A DNA stretch of 64,000 bases from an uncultured Gemmatimonadota bacterium (lineage in GTDB: Bacteria; Gemmatimonadota; Gemmatimonadetes; Gemmatimonadales; Gemmatimonadaceae): NCBI GenBank assembly GCA_902825965.1, contig CADEDA010000008.1, positions 89,264-153,263 of the forward strand, written 5' to 3'. A program made the translations under genes and the position numbers. The notes under the pieces are model-generated. The model made no database searches. It worked only from the letters and a program-made list of their open reading frames with translations, and was not told the origin of the DNA. Shown piece by piece: positions 8,530 through 18,242 of the stretch; position 1 is the first letter of the stretch, and each line of letters starts with the position of its first letter.

Positions 8530-9312
8530 ATGCGAAACGCCCTCGTTCGACCTGCCGTCGCGTGGCAGGACCTGCGTCGCCTCGCACCATGGGAGCGCGC
8601 GACCGAGATCCTCCTGCCGGTGCTGCTCGTGGCACTGGAGCTCACCGCGCTCGTCGACGGGCAGGCCTGGCTGGCGCTTGCGGCCAGCGCGTACTTCTAT
8701 CTGGCCGGCCTGCGCGTCGTCCACGATGTGTTCCACAAGAACCTCGGATTGCCGCGATGGGGGAATACGGCGGTGCTGAGCGGGCTCAGCGCCCTCATGC
8801 TCTGTTCGCTCCACGCTGTGCGCTCCACTCACCTGCGGCACCATCAGGCGCCACTCGGTCCGGAGGACGTCGAAGGCCACACGGCACGGAGCAGCGCGTG
8901 GGAGGCGATCTTCGCAGGCGTCCTGTTCCCGCTGCGACTGCACAGTGCCGCCTGGCGCGGCGGCGACCGTACACTGCGGTCCTGGATCGTCATCGAGCTC
9001 GGGGTCGTCGCGATCCTGCTGGCCGTGGCGTCGCAGGCGCCGCACGGCCTGCTGGCGTCCCACGTCCTCCTGATGGCGGTGGCGCAGAGCCTCACCGGCT
9101 TCTTCGCCGTCTGGACCGTCCATCACGATACGGTCCCGCCGATGCAACCCGGCCGCACCGTTCGCAGCCGCCTCAAGAGCGCGCTCGCGCTCGACATGTT
9201 CTTCCATCTGGAGCATCACCTGTACCCCAGGGTGCCGACGCGGCGACTGCCCGAACTGGCGCGTCGGCTCGACACCGTGCGCCCCGAGCTGAACCGCGAT
9301 CGGGTCTACTGA
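8530..9312 (+). CDS. Membrane fatty acid desaturase family protein
   Basis: The ATG at 8530 gives 260 residues with four or more hydrophobic segments and the three histidine boxes of integral-membrane di-iron desaturases and hydroxylases: HDVFH (65-69), HLRHH (101-105) and HLEHH (226-230). A VHHD segment near 198 is an additional His pair. The protein is shorter than most acyl-CoA or acyl-lipid desaturases, like the carotene hydroxylase/ketolase or short desaturase branches. The substrate could therefore be a fatty acyl chain or a carotenoid. It is transcribed divergently from the cytochrome fusion with about 96 bp between starts. Confidence 0.8.
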   Translation: MRNALVRPAVAWQDLRRLAPWERATEILLPVLLVALELTALVDGQAWLALAASAYFYLAGLRVVHDVFHKNLGLPRWGNTAVLSGLSALMLCSLHAVRSTHLRHHQAPLGPEDVEGHTARSSAWEAIFAGVLFPLRLHSAAWRGGDRTLRSWIVIELGVVAILLAVASQAPHGLLASHVLLMAVAQSLTGFFAVWTVHHDTVPPMQPGRTVRSRLKSALALDMFFHLEHHLYPRVPTRRLPELARRLDTVRPELNRDRVY

Positions 9313-9344
9313 GTGCCGGTGCGACTCGACACGCGCCATCGTGA

Positions 9345-10139
9345 TCAAAGCAGCGGCTGGATCAACTGGTCGCGGAACGTGCGGCTCATCCGCAGCTTCC
9401 GGCCGTCCGTCAGCAAGACCACGCAGTCGCCGGCGAACCATGGCTGGATCTCCTTGATCGCATTCAGGTTCACGATGTACGAGCGGTGGATTCGGCGGAA
9501 CACCGCCGGATCGAGCTGCGGCAGCAGGGCACGCATCGTCATGCGCACGCTGCGCGTCCCCTTGACCGTATGGAAGACCAGATTGTTGCCGTCGGCTTCG
9601 ATGGACAGCACTTCGTCGAGTCGCACGTACCGGAAGTGCTCGTCCGAGTCCCGCACCAGGACCCGACGCGCGAAGCCGCGACCGGCCGGACGCGGGAGTT
9701 CGGCCGCCACCGAGGGGGCCAGGTCCTCGAGCAGCGCGGCCAGCGTCTGCCGCGTCTCCGTCCACCGTCCGTGCTCGATGCGCGAGCGGGCCTCCTGCAC
9801 GGCACGCTGGAGCCGCGCGTCGTCGTAGGGCTTGAGGACGTAGTCCACCGCGTGCACCTCGAAGGCGCGCACGGCGTACTGATCGTACGCCGTCGTGAAG
9901 ATCACCATCGGCAGTTGATCGGGCGAAAGGGCCGCGAGCACGCCGAAGCCATCGAGCCCCGGCATTTGCACATCGAGGAAGACGAGCTCCGGCTGGATGG
10001 CGCGGATGCCGTCGACCGCCGAGAGTCCATCCCCGAACTCTGCGACGATGTCCAGGCGGTCCTCGGGTCGAAGCGACGCCCGGACGGCCGCGCGGGCCAA
10101 CGGTTCGTCGTCGACGATGATGGTCTTGAGGGCGCGCAT
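9345..10139 (-). CDS. LytTR-family response regulator
   Basis: The 264-residue protein has an N-terminal receiver (VDDEPLAR, phospho-acceptor Asp in LVFLDVQMPG, the conserved Thr in IFTTAYD and Lys in YVLKPYD). Its C-terminal half is a LytTR DNA-binding domain (RVLVRDSDEHFRYV, IEADGNNLVFH, FRRIHRSYIVNLNAI). The ATG at 10139 overlaps the TGA of the upstream kinase gene (TGATG), so the pair is translationally coupled. It is expected to be phosphorylated by that kinase and to bind tandem LytTR sites. Its targets are unknown. Confidence 0.95.
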   Translation of the reverse strand: MRALKTIIVDDEPLARAAVRASLRPEDRLDIVAEFGDGLSAVDGIRAIQPELVFLDVQMPGLDGFGVLAALSPDQLPMVIFTTAYDQYAVRAFEVHAVDYVLKPYDDARLQRAVQEARSRIEHGRWTETRQTLAALLEDLAPSVAAELPRPAGRGFARRVLVRDSDEHFRYVRLDEVLSIEADGNNLVFHTVKGTRSVRMTMRALLPQLDPAVFRRIHRSYIVNLNAIKEIQPWFAGDCVVLLTDGRKLRMSRTFRDQLIQPLL

Positions 10140-11320
10140 CAACGGCGGATCGGCAGTACGAGGGTCACAGTGGCTCCGCGTCCTGGAGTGGAGTGGATCT
10201 CGACGCGCCCCTGCGCGCCATACAGCTGTGTGAGACGAGCCTGCGTGTTGCTGAGCCCGATGCCGACACCCACCGTGCCGCCGACCGGGAAGCCCGGCCC
10301 ATCATCCTCCACGGCGATGCGGAGTTCTGCGCGGTCGTCGCGCGCCGCCGCCCGCACGCGCAGTGACGCTGGGCCCGGGCGCGCCGCCAGGCCGTGCCGC
10401 AGCGCGTTCTCCGCCAGCGGTTGCAGGCAGAGGATCGGGACCAGGCAACTCCGCGCCTCTTCCGCGATCTCGTAGTCGACGCTGAGTCGGTCACCGAAGC
10501 GTTCCCGCTCGATGTCGAGATAGAGCGCCAGGTGCGCGAGTTCCGTCGCGAGCGGGACCTCGGGCGCCGCTGCACTCGTCAGGCTCACGCGCAGGAGATC
10601 GCCGAGCCGGGCCAGCGCGACCACCGCCGGTTGCAGCTGTTGGCCCCGCACGAGCGCCGAGATCGTGTTGAGCGCGTTGAACAGGAAGTGCGGGGAGACT
10701 TGCAGGCGCAGGGCATCGAGGCGGGCGGCGCTGGCGGCCGCCTCGGACTGCGCCACCCGTGCCGCCAGCCGGACGGCCGCCAGCTCGCGCCAGTGCAGCC
10801 GCCGATGCGTGTCGAATGCGTAGAACAACCCCACCGTCGCAGAGAAGGTGAGGATCTCCAGGAGCAGCGCCGCACTCGCGTTGTTGCGCATCGTGACCAC
10901 GTACCCCTGCAGACGCACCTGTGGCAGCGGATTCGTGAAGTACCACAGCGTCAACGCCAACGGGATGTGGATCGCGATGATCGCCACGCCTCCCGCCGCC
11001 ACGCCGCCCAGCCGGAGCCACCACCGCGGTCCATCGACACGCATGCGATCCGCGAGCGCGAACACCGCCGGCGTCAGGATCGCCCAGGCGAACCACCACG
11101 GGAAGTTCGCGAGCAGCGCGTACGCCCACGGAATCTCGGCGACGCCCATCCGCGCGGGATTGCTGATGACCCGCGCCGTCTCGAGTGCCCCGAGGAGACA
11201 CCACCCGATCAGGGTCGCGCGGCGCTGCAACACCCCGAGACCCCGCCAGCGGTAGGGCGGCAACGGGGCGTGCTCGTGCGTCGGCGACTCGAGGTCGGCG
11301 GAGGGGGAAGGCGCGGTCAC
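10139..11320 (-). CDS. LytS/YehU-type sensor histidine kinase
   Basis: The 393-residue protein has about four membrane segments in its first 170 residues, a short coiled linker, then the His_kinase domain signature SPHFLFNALNTISALV containing the phospho-accepting His. It is followed by an HATPase with CLQPLAENALRHG, DDGPGFP and GVGIGLSNTQARL. It starts with GTG, 13 bp after the stop of the lipoprotein gene at 11334 and overlaps the LytTR regulator at its 3' end. The three genes look like one operon, with the lipoprotein as a possible sensor partner or target. No extracellular sensor domain is visible. Confidence 0.92.
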   Translation of the reverse strand: MTAPSPSADLESPTHEHAPLPPYRWRGLGVLQRRATLIGWCLLGALETARVISNPARMGVAEIPWAYALLANFPWWFAWAILTPAVFALADRMRVDGPRWWLRLGGVAAGGVAIIAIHIPLALTLWYFTNPLPQVRLQGYVVTMRNNASAALLLEILTFSATVGLFYAFDTHRRLHWRELAAVRLAARVAQSEAAASAARLDALRLQVSPHFLFNALNTISALVRGQQLQPAVVALARLGDLLRVSLTSAAAPEVPLATELAHLALYLDIERERFGDRLSVDYEIAEEARSCLVPILCLQPLAENALRHGLAARPGPASLRVRAAARDDRAELRIAVEDDGPGFPVGGTVGVGIGLSNTQARLTQLYGAQGRVEIHSTPGRGATVTLVLPIRR

Positions 11321-11333
11321 GCGGTGCGAAGGC

Positions 11334-13484
11334 TCAGTCGGGAAGGCGGAGCAGGGCCAGCTCGATCGGACGGTTGCTGATCACCTCATATACCCCACCG
11401 ACCCCAGTGTCGTCGAGAATGACGTACCCGGCATGGCCGGAGGGAAGGCTCTCCAGCGATTGCACCCGCCCCGACCCTGCGCGGAGCTGCAGCGCCGTGA
11501 ACCACCGAGCACCGGCGAAAAGGTAGTGCGGGTTGTTGAAGTCCGCGTGGGCGGCCTGGTCGTCGGCGGCTTGGCTCAGGATGAAGCGCAGCAGCGACAC
11601 GGTGGGATCGAAATCCGGCGTGAACGTCCGCATGAGGGCGACGAGACCGCCGTCCGGACGACACGACGACTGGTAGCAGCCATACAGCCCGAACGGCGCC
11701 GAGCGCGCCAGGCGCTGCAAGGCTGACTCGATGCTCTCGCCGTGCCGCGCCGTGAGCTCCGTGACCAGGTCCCGCAGATACGTCACCCCCGCCTGGCTCA
11801 GCCCGCGCGAGAGCTGTCCCCCGCCGAGCAACTCCGTCAACGGATAGTTCCCGAACGGTCGCGTGCCGTCGGCCGCGGCAAAGTCGTAGTTCGAGGCCCA
11901 TGGCACGCCGGACGCGCGGCGGGCTGCCTCCGCGATAAGGAGGTCGACCGTGGCGTGATGCGCCCATTCCTGCAACCGCTGCGCGCCGGCCGGCCGCGGC
12001 TCGGCCGGGAGGAATCCGTTGGCCGCATCCACGTAGCGCGCCACGAGCGGCGACGCGATGGCGCGCAGCAGGGCGGTCGAGAGGGACGGGCTGACGAACG
12101 AGGTGCCCGCCGACACGATCATCTCCACATGGTCGAAGTACGCGAGCGCGACGAACATCGAGTTGGCGGACCCCGCACTCGCCTGCACATTCGTCATCAC
12201 CACCGGCGCATACCCGGACGCCGTGCCGAGCAGGGCGTCCACCGCCGTCCGCCGGAGCAAGGGGATGAGGATGGTGTCGATCACGGGGCCCACCACGTCC
12301 ATCGCCGGCAGAATGCGCTCCCGGATCACCGCCTCGGCGTCGCGCGGCCCGATGAATGGGACCCGACCGTACACGGCGTAGACCCGCCCCGCGAACGGCG
12401 CACTGGCCCCGAAGCGGTCCGGAAAGAACGTCAGCGTGTCGCCCACGACGAACGTGTCCCGTGCGATCAAGGCCGGCGCGCCAGACCGCGCGACGGACGC
12501 CACGAACGACGTCCGCATGAGCGACGACGTCGCGTCGGGGGCGGGTACAGGCGTCTCGCCGGCCAAGGGCCTGAGACGCTGCACCGCGCCCCCGGCGGCC
12601 GTGGGCGTGCCCCGCTCCGCAAACGTGATGCTGTGCGGCTCCGGCCGGCGATCGAACCCCACAGGGGCGAGGGCACCCGAATCGACCACGCCCGTTGGGT
12701 CCAACCATGCCAGGACGTAGCGAGAGCCCGTGGCCTCCAGCCGCAGGCAGCTCGCCTGCTGCGCCGTGAGGCGGCGCCACGCACCGGGATCCAAGCGTGT
12801 GCGCGGCATCGCGCGGGACAGCACCACCTGCGCCCCGTTGGCGACGCCCGTGACCGCGAACGGCAGTGTCGCCGTTGCCGCGCAGCCCGATTCGCGCGGC
12901 GCCAGCGCCAGGCTCGGCACGACGAAGCGCGCCGTCGCGCTGTCGACGGGGAGCAAGGCCGTGACGGTACCGGCCACGGCGACCTCAGTGGCCGCCGACG
13001 GCAGACGGAAGCCGCGCAGGTGCACCGTGTCACCCGGTTGCACGGGATCCCCGTTGACCACACGCAGAACCGTCGGCTGCGCCAGCACGGCCGTGAGAGA
13101 CAACTCCGCCGGCGTCGCGCCTTCGGCGGCGAACTCCACGCGGACCCGGCCCGGTGCTTGCGGCACGATCCGTCCGTCGGCCAGGGCCAGCGGATTCAGC
13201 ACCGGGTCCTCGGAGAGCCAGCGTGATTCGTCGCGCACGCGCACGCTGATCGGCGCGCTCGGTCGGCCCGGCACACGCGCATTGACCAGCACATTCGCGG
13301 AGCCGATCACCACCTCGCGCACGGGCGCATCGATGACCACTGCCGGCGTCACGGGCGGCTCCGTGGTCGAGTCAGCGCAACCCGCGAACCCCAGACAAGC
13401 GCCGAGCGTGATCGTTCGCACCGCACCGCTGCAGGCGACCCGGCAGGGCCAGATCTCGCGCGGGAGCCTCGCACCGACACGCAT
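11334..13484 (-). CDS. Large lipoprotein of unknown function, first gene of a LytS/LytTR operon
   Basis: The ATG at 13484 gives 716 residues with a lipobox (LGFAGC) after a long N-region. Residues 50-250 look like one or two Ig/TIG-like beta domains (for example VLRVVNGDPVQPGDTVHLRGFRLP). The rest is mixed alpha/beta, with segments such as LQEWAHHATVDLLIAEAARR and DFNNPHYLFAGARWFTALQL that resemble the architecture of secreted peptidase-like proteins. I see no complete HExxH or Ser triad. It is probably anchored in the outer or inner membrane. Its position immediately before the kinase gene suggests a shared regulatory or stress function. Confidence 0.65.
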   Translation of the reverse strand: MRVGARLPREIWPCRVACSGAVRTITLGACLGFAGCADSTTEPPVTPAVVIDAPVREVVIGSANVLVNARVPGRPSAPISVRVRDESRWLSEDPVLNPLALADGRIVPQAPGRVRVEFAAEGATPAELSLTAVLAQPTVLRVVNGDPVQPGDTVHLRGFRLPSAATEVAVAGTVTALLPVDSATARFVVPSLALAPRESGCAATATLPFAVTGVANGAQVVLSRAMPRTRLDPGAWRRLTAQQASCLRLEATGSRYVLAWLDPTGVVDSGALAPVGFDRRPEPHSITFAERGTPTAAGGAVQRLRPLAGETPVPAPDATSSLMRTSFVASVARSGAPALIARDTFVVGDTLTFFPDRFGASAPFAGRVYAVYGRVPFIGPRDAEAVIRERILPAMDVVGPVIDTILIPLLRRTAVDALLGTASGYAPVVMTNVQASAGSANSMFVALAYFDHVEMIVSAGTSFVSPSLSTALLRAIASPLVARYVDAANGFLPAEPRPAGAQRLQEWAHHATVDLLIAEAARRASGVPWASNYDFAAADGTRPFGNYPLTELLGGGQLSRGLSQAGVTYLRDLVTELTARHGESIESALQRLARSAPFGLYGCYQSSCRPDGGLVALMRTFTPDFDPTVSLLRFILSQAADDQAAHADFNNPHYLFAGARWFTALQLRAGSGRVQSLESLPSGHAGYVILDDTGVGGVYEVISNRPIELALLRLPD

Positions 13485-13849
13485 GGACGTCTCGCGACGC
13501 GCTGCGAGTCGACGAGGACCATCACACGGGGAAACCGCCCGCCTCGCATTCGCGGGTCTGTGGACCGGGAGCATTCGTCCTCCGCAAGAGTATGGAGCCG
13601 CACCGACCACCCGATTCGACCCCCGCCCAATGGAGATTGGCGAACCGGACCGCGAGTCGCCGGATCATGGGGCGAGGCGCATTCAGGCGTGATATGTCGT
13701 CCGGGTGCCACCGCAGGTCTCGAAGCCACGGCGTCTGCCGCGAACGGGATCCGAGACGGTCTGTCACACGGCGCAACGCGCCTCGTGGCGTCGATGTTAT
13801 GCTCTCGGAGGCCCATCATTCTCTCACCCGCCGCCACTTGAGGACCCAC
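13485..13849. other. Divergent intergenic region
   Basis: This 365-bp region separates the lipoprotein/LytS operon from the DinB gene. I see no convincing reading frame, hairpin or repeat. It should contain the two divergent promoters. Confidence 0.4.
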
Positions 13850-14398
13850 ATGCGGATCGTCCGTTCGGTTCTGTCGAGGGTCGCTGTTGCCGCGTTCTGC
13901 GTGCCCGCCACCGATACTGCGGCGCAAGAGGCAACCCGCACGCCGCCGAGCGTGCCGCCGACATACGAGTCCACCGTCCGGAGCGCCTGGCGCGGCCTGC
14001 ACAACAAGCTGCTCACCATGGCGAAGGACACCCTATTCCCGGTGGCACAGCTCGAGGCCCGTCCGCATCCGGAGTCCCGATCGGTGATCGACGAGCTTCG
14101 GCACGTCACGATCGGACTGGAGATGTCCACCGCCGGCCTCCGCGGCCAGAGGTTCGACTACGCCGCCCGCCTCCGCGCCGACCGAGAAAAACCGCGCACA
14201 CGAGAATCCGTCGTCGTGGAGATGGAGGCGGCCATGCGCGAGTCCTTTGCGGCATTGGACTCGGTGGTCACACCGAGCATGGTCGGCTGGCTCGAACACC
14301 AGGCCGAGCACTACGGCAAGATGGTGACCCAGTACCGCGTACTGGGGATCGTGCCGCCAATCAGCCGCCCGCGGCCCGCCGCTCGACCTGGCGCGTAG
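13850..14398 (+). CDS. Exported DinB-like four-helix protein
   Basis: The ATG at 13850 gives 182 residues with a signal sequence (to about residue 25, ending TAAQ). The mature part has the DinB/DUF664 layout: an initial YESTVRSAW helix, a LLTMAKDTLFPVAQL helix with the divergent first metal residue, ELRHVTIGLEM with a His, and the closing HQAEHYGKMVTQYRVLGIVPP motif with two His residues. DinB proteins are usually cytoplasmic, metal-binding, thiol-dependent enzymes, so an exported version is less common but recurs in this type of genome. The substrate is unknown. Confidence 0.75.
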   Translation: MRIVRSVLSRVAVAAFCVPATDTAAQEATRTPPSVPPTYESTVRSAWRGLHNKLLTMAKDTLFPVAQLEARPHPESRSVIDELRHVTIGLEMSTAGLRGQRFDYAARLRADREKPRTRESVVVEMEAAMRESFAALDSVVTPSMVGWLEHQAEHYGKMVTQYRVLGIVPPISRPRPAARPGA

Positions 14399-15609
14399 CA
14401 GAGGAGGTGGTGACCTTGCGCGCGCTTGCCCTGCACGGCCGCTCCCTGTGGTGCGCTTGCGTTGGCGTCGATGGGTTGTCGTCCCGCGGTGCCTTCCGCG
14501 CGGGGTCCACGGGTATCGCGTCGGGCTACGATGCACACGTTGACAGCACAGACCTCGACCGCGTCACCGCGATGCTGCTGCGACACGACACGATGGCAGA
14601 TACCGTTGAGGACCCGGGGGCGCGCGTCTGTCCGCGACATTCCGCGCTTCATCCGACACTCGACGATCCTGCGGCGCTAGTCGTGCACGCGACCGCACCC
14701 TGCAGGATCTTCGTCGGCGCACCGGTCACAAGAACCCGTATTCGTCAACCGCGCGCAGGCTCTGGAGGGAGGGACGGGGGATCTCCATGCGGAGCCCGCC
14801 TCGGGACGGCCCACCAACCGGGCGGCCCACGCATACCATGAGGAATCCGAGGCCGAACTCTGACCGCGCCTTCAGCCCGCACTGGAATCCGGTTCGGCGA
14901 CAGAGTTCCATCAACGTCCGGGAGCGGACCTTTCGGCAGCGCACGGATGCTTCATCGGTTGTCGTCTCGACCGGGTCGTACCACGCGCGTCGTGGAGCGT
15001 CGGCCGGCTCCGTGCGGGACATCGTGCACCTCGACGACGACCGCGTGTTCGCGGCGCGCAGCGGCCGTGCGCCCGGCGACGCAGGCCGCGCCTCTGGAGG
15101 ACTACGGATCACGACTGGTCGCGGGGCAGCCGCCCACGATGCGAAAGGAGCGGCTCGCTGCTGGATTCGATTCGAAACCACGGTTCACTCGAAGCCTTGG
15201 GAGGATCGTCGGCCCGCGCGTTCAGCTGCCGCTGGCACCTCGAAGACCGACGGCGGGCGCTCGTGCCTGCGCCGGTGGCGCGTTGCGGACCTGCGCGCGC
15301 GGTACGCCCGACCCGGACGGAAGGTACGAACCCGGCGGATTCGGAGGGCGCCTGTCCGCTCTCGCAGCGGACGCGTGCGGGTGCGTGGGAGCCGCCCCCA
15401 AGAATCGGGCCACCAACTCGCGACGACCGACTCCGTCCTTGGATCGAGCCGACCGGAATGCAGCGGGCAACGAACCGATCCGGGTCGTGCGGTTCATCCC
15501 GCTCGAATGCGGGTCGCGAGCTGCGACCGCAGTGTACCCCATTGGGGTCGCGCCGGACACCGACCACAGCCGAGGCTGTTCGGTCCACATCCTTTCGGAC
15601 CCTTCTTCG
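14399..15609. other. 1.2-kb region without a recognisable gene
   Basis: Open frames exist on both strands, as expected at this GC content. Their translations are Arg/Pro/Ser/Ala-rich and lack any motif or secondary-structure pattern of a real protein. The frame of the M28 peptidase stays open back to 14947, but the sequence before 15610 has the same low-quality character. The region may be decayed sequence, or it may contain promoter elements near its right end. Confidence 0.4.
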
Positions 15610-17322
15610 ATGCCTCCTCACGCGTTCTCGCCCTTCGCTCGATGGAGTCGCCGCATGCGAGCGGCGGCACCCGTGTGGCTCCTCATCTGCGGCTGCGCCC
15701 CGCGGTCACCCACGCCCGGTCCGCCGACGAAGCACGCACTGACCTCTCCCCAAGTCACCGCCGCTGATCTGCGGCGACGGCTGAGCGTCGTCGCCGACGA
15801 TTCGCTACAAGGACGCGGCACTGGATCCAGTGGACACGATGCCGCGACCGCGTATATCGTCACGGAACTGGCGCGACTGGGCGTGCGTCCGGCCGGGGAC
15901 CACGGCACCTACTTTCAAGAGGTTCCCGGATTCTATCGCTTCGTCGCCGACAGCCAGACGATGGCGACAGACGCCGGGCAGGCATTCGTCGCGATGCGGG
16001 ACTTCGTCGCGATCTATCCCAATGGCCGACCGCGGGAGTTCAGGGATGCCGAGGTGATCTTCGGCGGCGTCCTCGAGGATCCGGGTCGGCGCATCAGCGC
16101 CGCGGACGCGAACGGTCGCTTCGTGATCCTCATCTATGGCAACCCGCGCAACAACGCGGGCAACATCAGGACCGCGGAGTTCGACAGCAGCCTGGCCGGG
16201 GCAGCCGCCATCGCGACCGTCAATCCCCCGCGCGCCATGTCCGCTTGGATCGCATCGGAGCAACGGCCGTCCACGCAGCATGTACCGCAGCTGGCGCCTG
16301 ATCGCCTCGTGCCAGCCGCCATGGCCGTATCGGCCGCGACCGCCGCGGCGTTGCTCGGGCGCGTCGCGGATTCGACAGTGCCCATAGGCCACATCGGGCG
16401 ACGGGTCAGCGGTCGTACGCCGTATACGGTACGACCGGTCGTCGTGAGGAACGTCGTGGGCGTCCTCACCGGGTCGGACAGTACGCTGGCGGGTGAGATG
16501 GTGGCGCTCGGCGCGCATAGCGACCACCTCGACCCGTCCACGATCGCGTTCGACCACGACTCGGTTCGCACCTTCAATCGGCTCGCCCGTCGGGCACAGC
16601 AGGAGCTCGCTGCGGGAGCTGGCGCGCGCGCGGGCACGCTGCGCGTCGACGTCGACTCGCTCAGGCGCCTCCGGCCCGCGCGACCGGATTCCGTGTTCAA
16701 CGGCGCGGATGACGACGGCTCCGGCACCGTGGCGTTGCTGGAGATCGCCGAGGCGCTGGTCGCGACACCGGCGACTCGGCCGCGACGCTCGGTGCTGTTC
16801 GTGTGGCACGCCGCCGAGGAGCTCGGCCTGCTCGGCTCGACGCACTTCACCGATCACCCGACCGTCGCCCGCGAATCGATCATCGCGCAGCTCAACCTCG
16901 ACATGATCGGGAGAGGTACGGCGGACGACATCGCCGGCGGTGGGGCGGACTACCTTCAGGTCATCGGCTGGCGCCGTCGGACTCCGATGCTCGGTGACAT
17001 CATCGAAGAGGTCAATCGAGAGGCGCCCAAGCCGTTCCGATTCGACCTCACCTACGACGCCGCAGGCCACCGCGACCGCCTCTTCTGTCGCAGCGATCAC
17101 TTCAGTTACGCCCGCTTCGGCATTCCCGTGGCCTTCTTCACGACCGGTGCCCACGCAGACTATCACCGCGTCACGGATGAGGCCGAGTACATCGACTTCG
17201 ACAAGTTGACGCGAGTGACGGACTTCGTCCGGCGCGTGGCACTCGCTCTGGGCAACCGGACACACTGGGCACTCGATGACGGCGTCGGCACGTTCGATCC
17301 GCACGCCCCCTGTCGCCAGTAG
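15610..17322 (+). CDS. Exported M28 family metalloaminopeptidase
   Basis: The 570-residue protein (555 if the ATG at 15655 is used) has a leader ending in a LICGC lipobox-like motif, a PA-domain insert, and the complete co-catalytic zinc site of M28 peptidases. The ligands are His/Asp in GAHSDHLD, Asp in GADDDGSG, the catalytic Glu pair in HAAEELGLLGS, Asp in NLDMIGR and His in GAHADYHRVTDE. Such enzymes release N-terminal amino acids from peptides in the periplasm. The EAEYIDFDKL tail is typical. I list the first ATG that gives a charged N-region before the hydrophobic stretch. Confidence 0.88.
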   Translation: MPPHAFSPFARWSRRMRAAAPVWLLICGCAPRSPTPGPPTKHALTSPQVTAADLRRRLSVVADDSLQGRGTGSSGHDAATAYIVTELARLGVRPAGDHGTYFQEVPGFYRFVADSQTMATDAGQAFVAMRDFVAIYPNGRPREFRDAEVIFGGVLEDPGRRISAADANGRFVILIYGNPRNNAGNIRTAEFDSSLAGAAAIATVNPPRAMSAWIASEQRPSTQHVPQLAPDRLVPAAMAVSAATAAALLGRVADSTVPIGHIGRRVSGRTPYTVRPVVVRNVVGVLTGSDSTLAGEMVALGAHSDHLDPSTIAFDHDSVRTFNRLARRAQQELAAGAGARAGTLRVDVDSLRRLRPARPDSVFNGADDDGSGTVALLEIAEALVATPATRPRRSVLFVWHAAEELGLLGSTHFTDHPTVARESIIAQLNLDMIGRGTADDIAGGGADYLQVIGWRRRTPMLGDIIEEVNREAPKPFRFDLTYDAAGHRDRLFCRSDHFSYARFGIPVAFFTTGAHADYHRVTDEAEYIDFDKLTRVTDFVRRVALALGNRTHWALDDGVGTFDPHAPCRQ

Positions 17323-17665
17323 CACCCGTCACGGAGGGTCAGGGGCCGGTCCCGGGAACGAGCGACCGTTGCGTGGCGGCGACGACGCAGAGGATGCTGA
17401 CTGTCACAGCCCGACGGATGGATCCTGGACGCTCGTACTCGGCGCAGCATGCCAACGCTGAGTCGTGCCGCGCTGGTTGAGAATCGGATCGCCGACGCGA
17501 TTGCAGCCCGACGCGCGCGACCAAGCCGTTCACGGGTCCTGCTGTCACCGCCGTCCGCCTGGACGGACGCTGAACGCGACGCGGCAATCCTCGTGATCAC
17601 TGGGCACGTGCCAGCGCGCGACAGCACGACGTGCCCCCGCGCGGCTCGAGACGACGCGCGAAGGC
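17323..17665. other. Convergent intergenic region
   Basis: This 343-bp gap lies between the 3' ends of the M28 gene and the small lipoprotein gene. No coding-quality frame or strong hairpin with a T-tract was found. Confidence 0.4.
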
Positions 17666-18157
17666 CTAGACGCCGACCAAACGACCCTCGCGCAGCACGA
17701 AGCGGCGTCGGACGGGCACTCCCCTCGGTCCCTTCACGCCGAGCTCGAGCGACCCGCGAAGGATCCTCGGGCGTCCGTGGGACTCGTGCTGCAGAACGAG
17801 GACTCCTTGGGCGGTGGGATCGAGGATCTGTACCTGATAGTACGCCCCGCTCCCGGCATTTCGGGAGATGATGAGATACTCCCTGGCGTCATCCTGATCA
17901 AGTTGTCCGAAACCATGCTCGAAGAATGCGCTGTCGCGTTCCGTGCCCCAGATGCGGACGCGCATCTCGAAGAGCGATTCGTCTCGACCACGCGTAAACG
18001 TGATCCAGTCGCCCTCATGCGTGATCGTGCCGCCTGACACGCTGTCGACGCGCACGGTCGCCGAGCGGCCGGCTGGCGGGAAGGATACCGTCGCGCACGC
18101 GCTCAACAGTAGGAGGAGTCCGAGTCCAGCCCTCGTGGCGCGTAGGGGAGTCGACAT
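17666..18157 (-). CDS. Small lipoprotein of unknown function
   Basis: The ATG at 18157 gives 163 residues with a clear lipobox (LLLSAC, Cys about residue 19). The mature part is beta-rich, with segments VRVDSVSGGTITHEGDWITFTRG and DDAREYLIISRNAGSGAYYQVQILD. I recognise no family. It lies 85 bp downstream of the ADOP permease gene on the same strand and may be cotranscribed with it. Confidence 0.6.
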   Translation of the reverse strand: MSTPLRATRAGLGLLLLLSACATVSFPPAGRSATVRVDSVSGGTITHEGDWITFTRGRDESLFEMRVRIWGTERDSAFFEHGFGQLDQDDAREYLIISRNAGSGAYYQVQILDPTAQGVLVLQHESHGRPRILRGSLELGVKGPRGVPVRRRFVLREGRLVGV

Positions 18158-18242
18158 AGGGAATGGTTGCGATGCTGAGGCCGAGGACCAGCGCACGTTG
18201 CCGCCAGCGGTACATCGCCGTGACGAGCCGTGTCTCGTTGCG

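Noticed and set aside
14399-15609. Long open frames on both strands
   Set aside because: They are Arg/Pro/Ser-rich, lack motifs and are expected by chance at this GC content.
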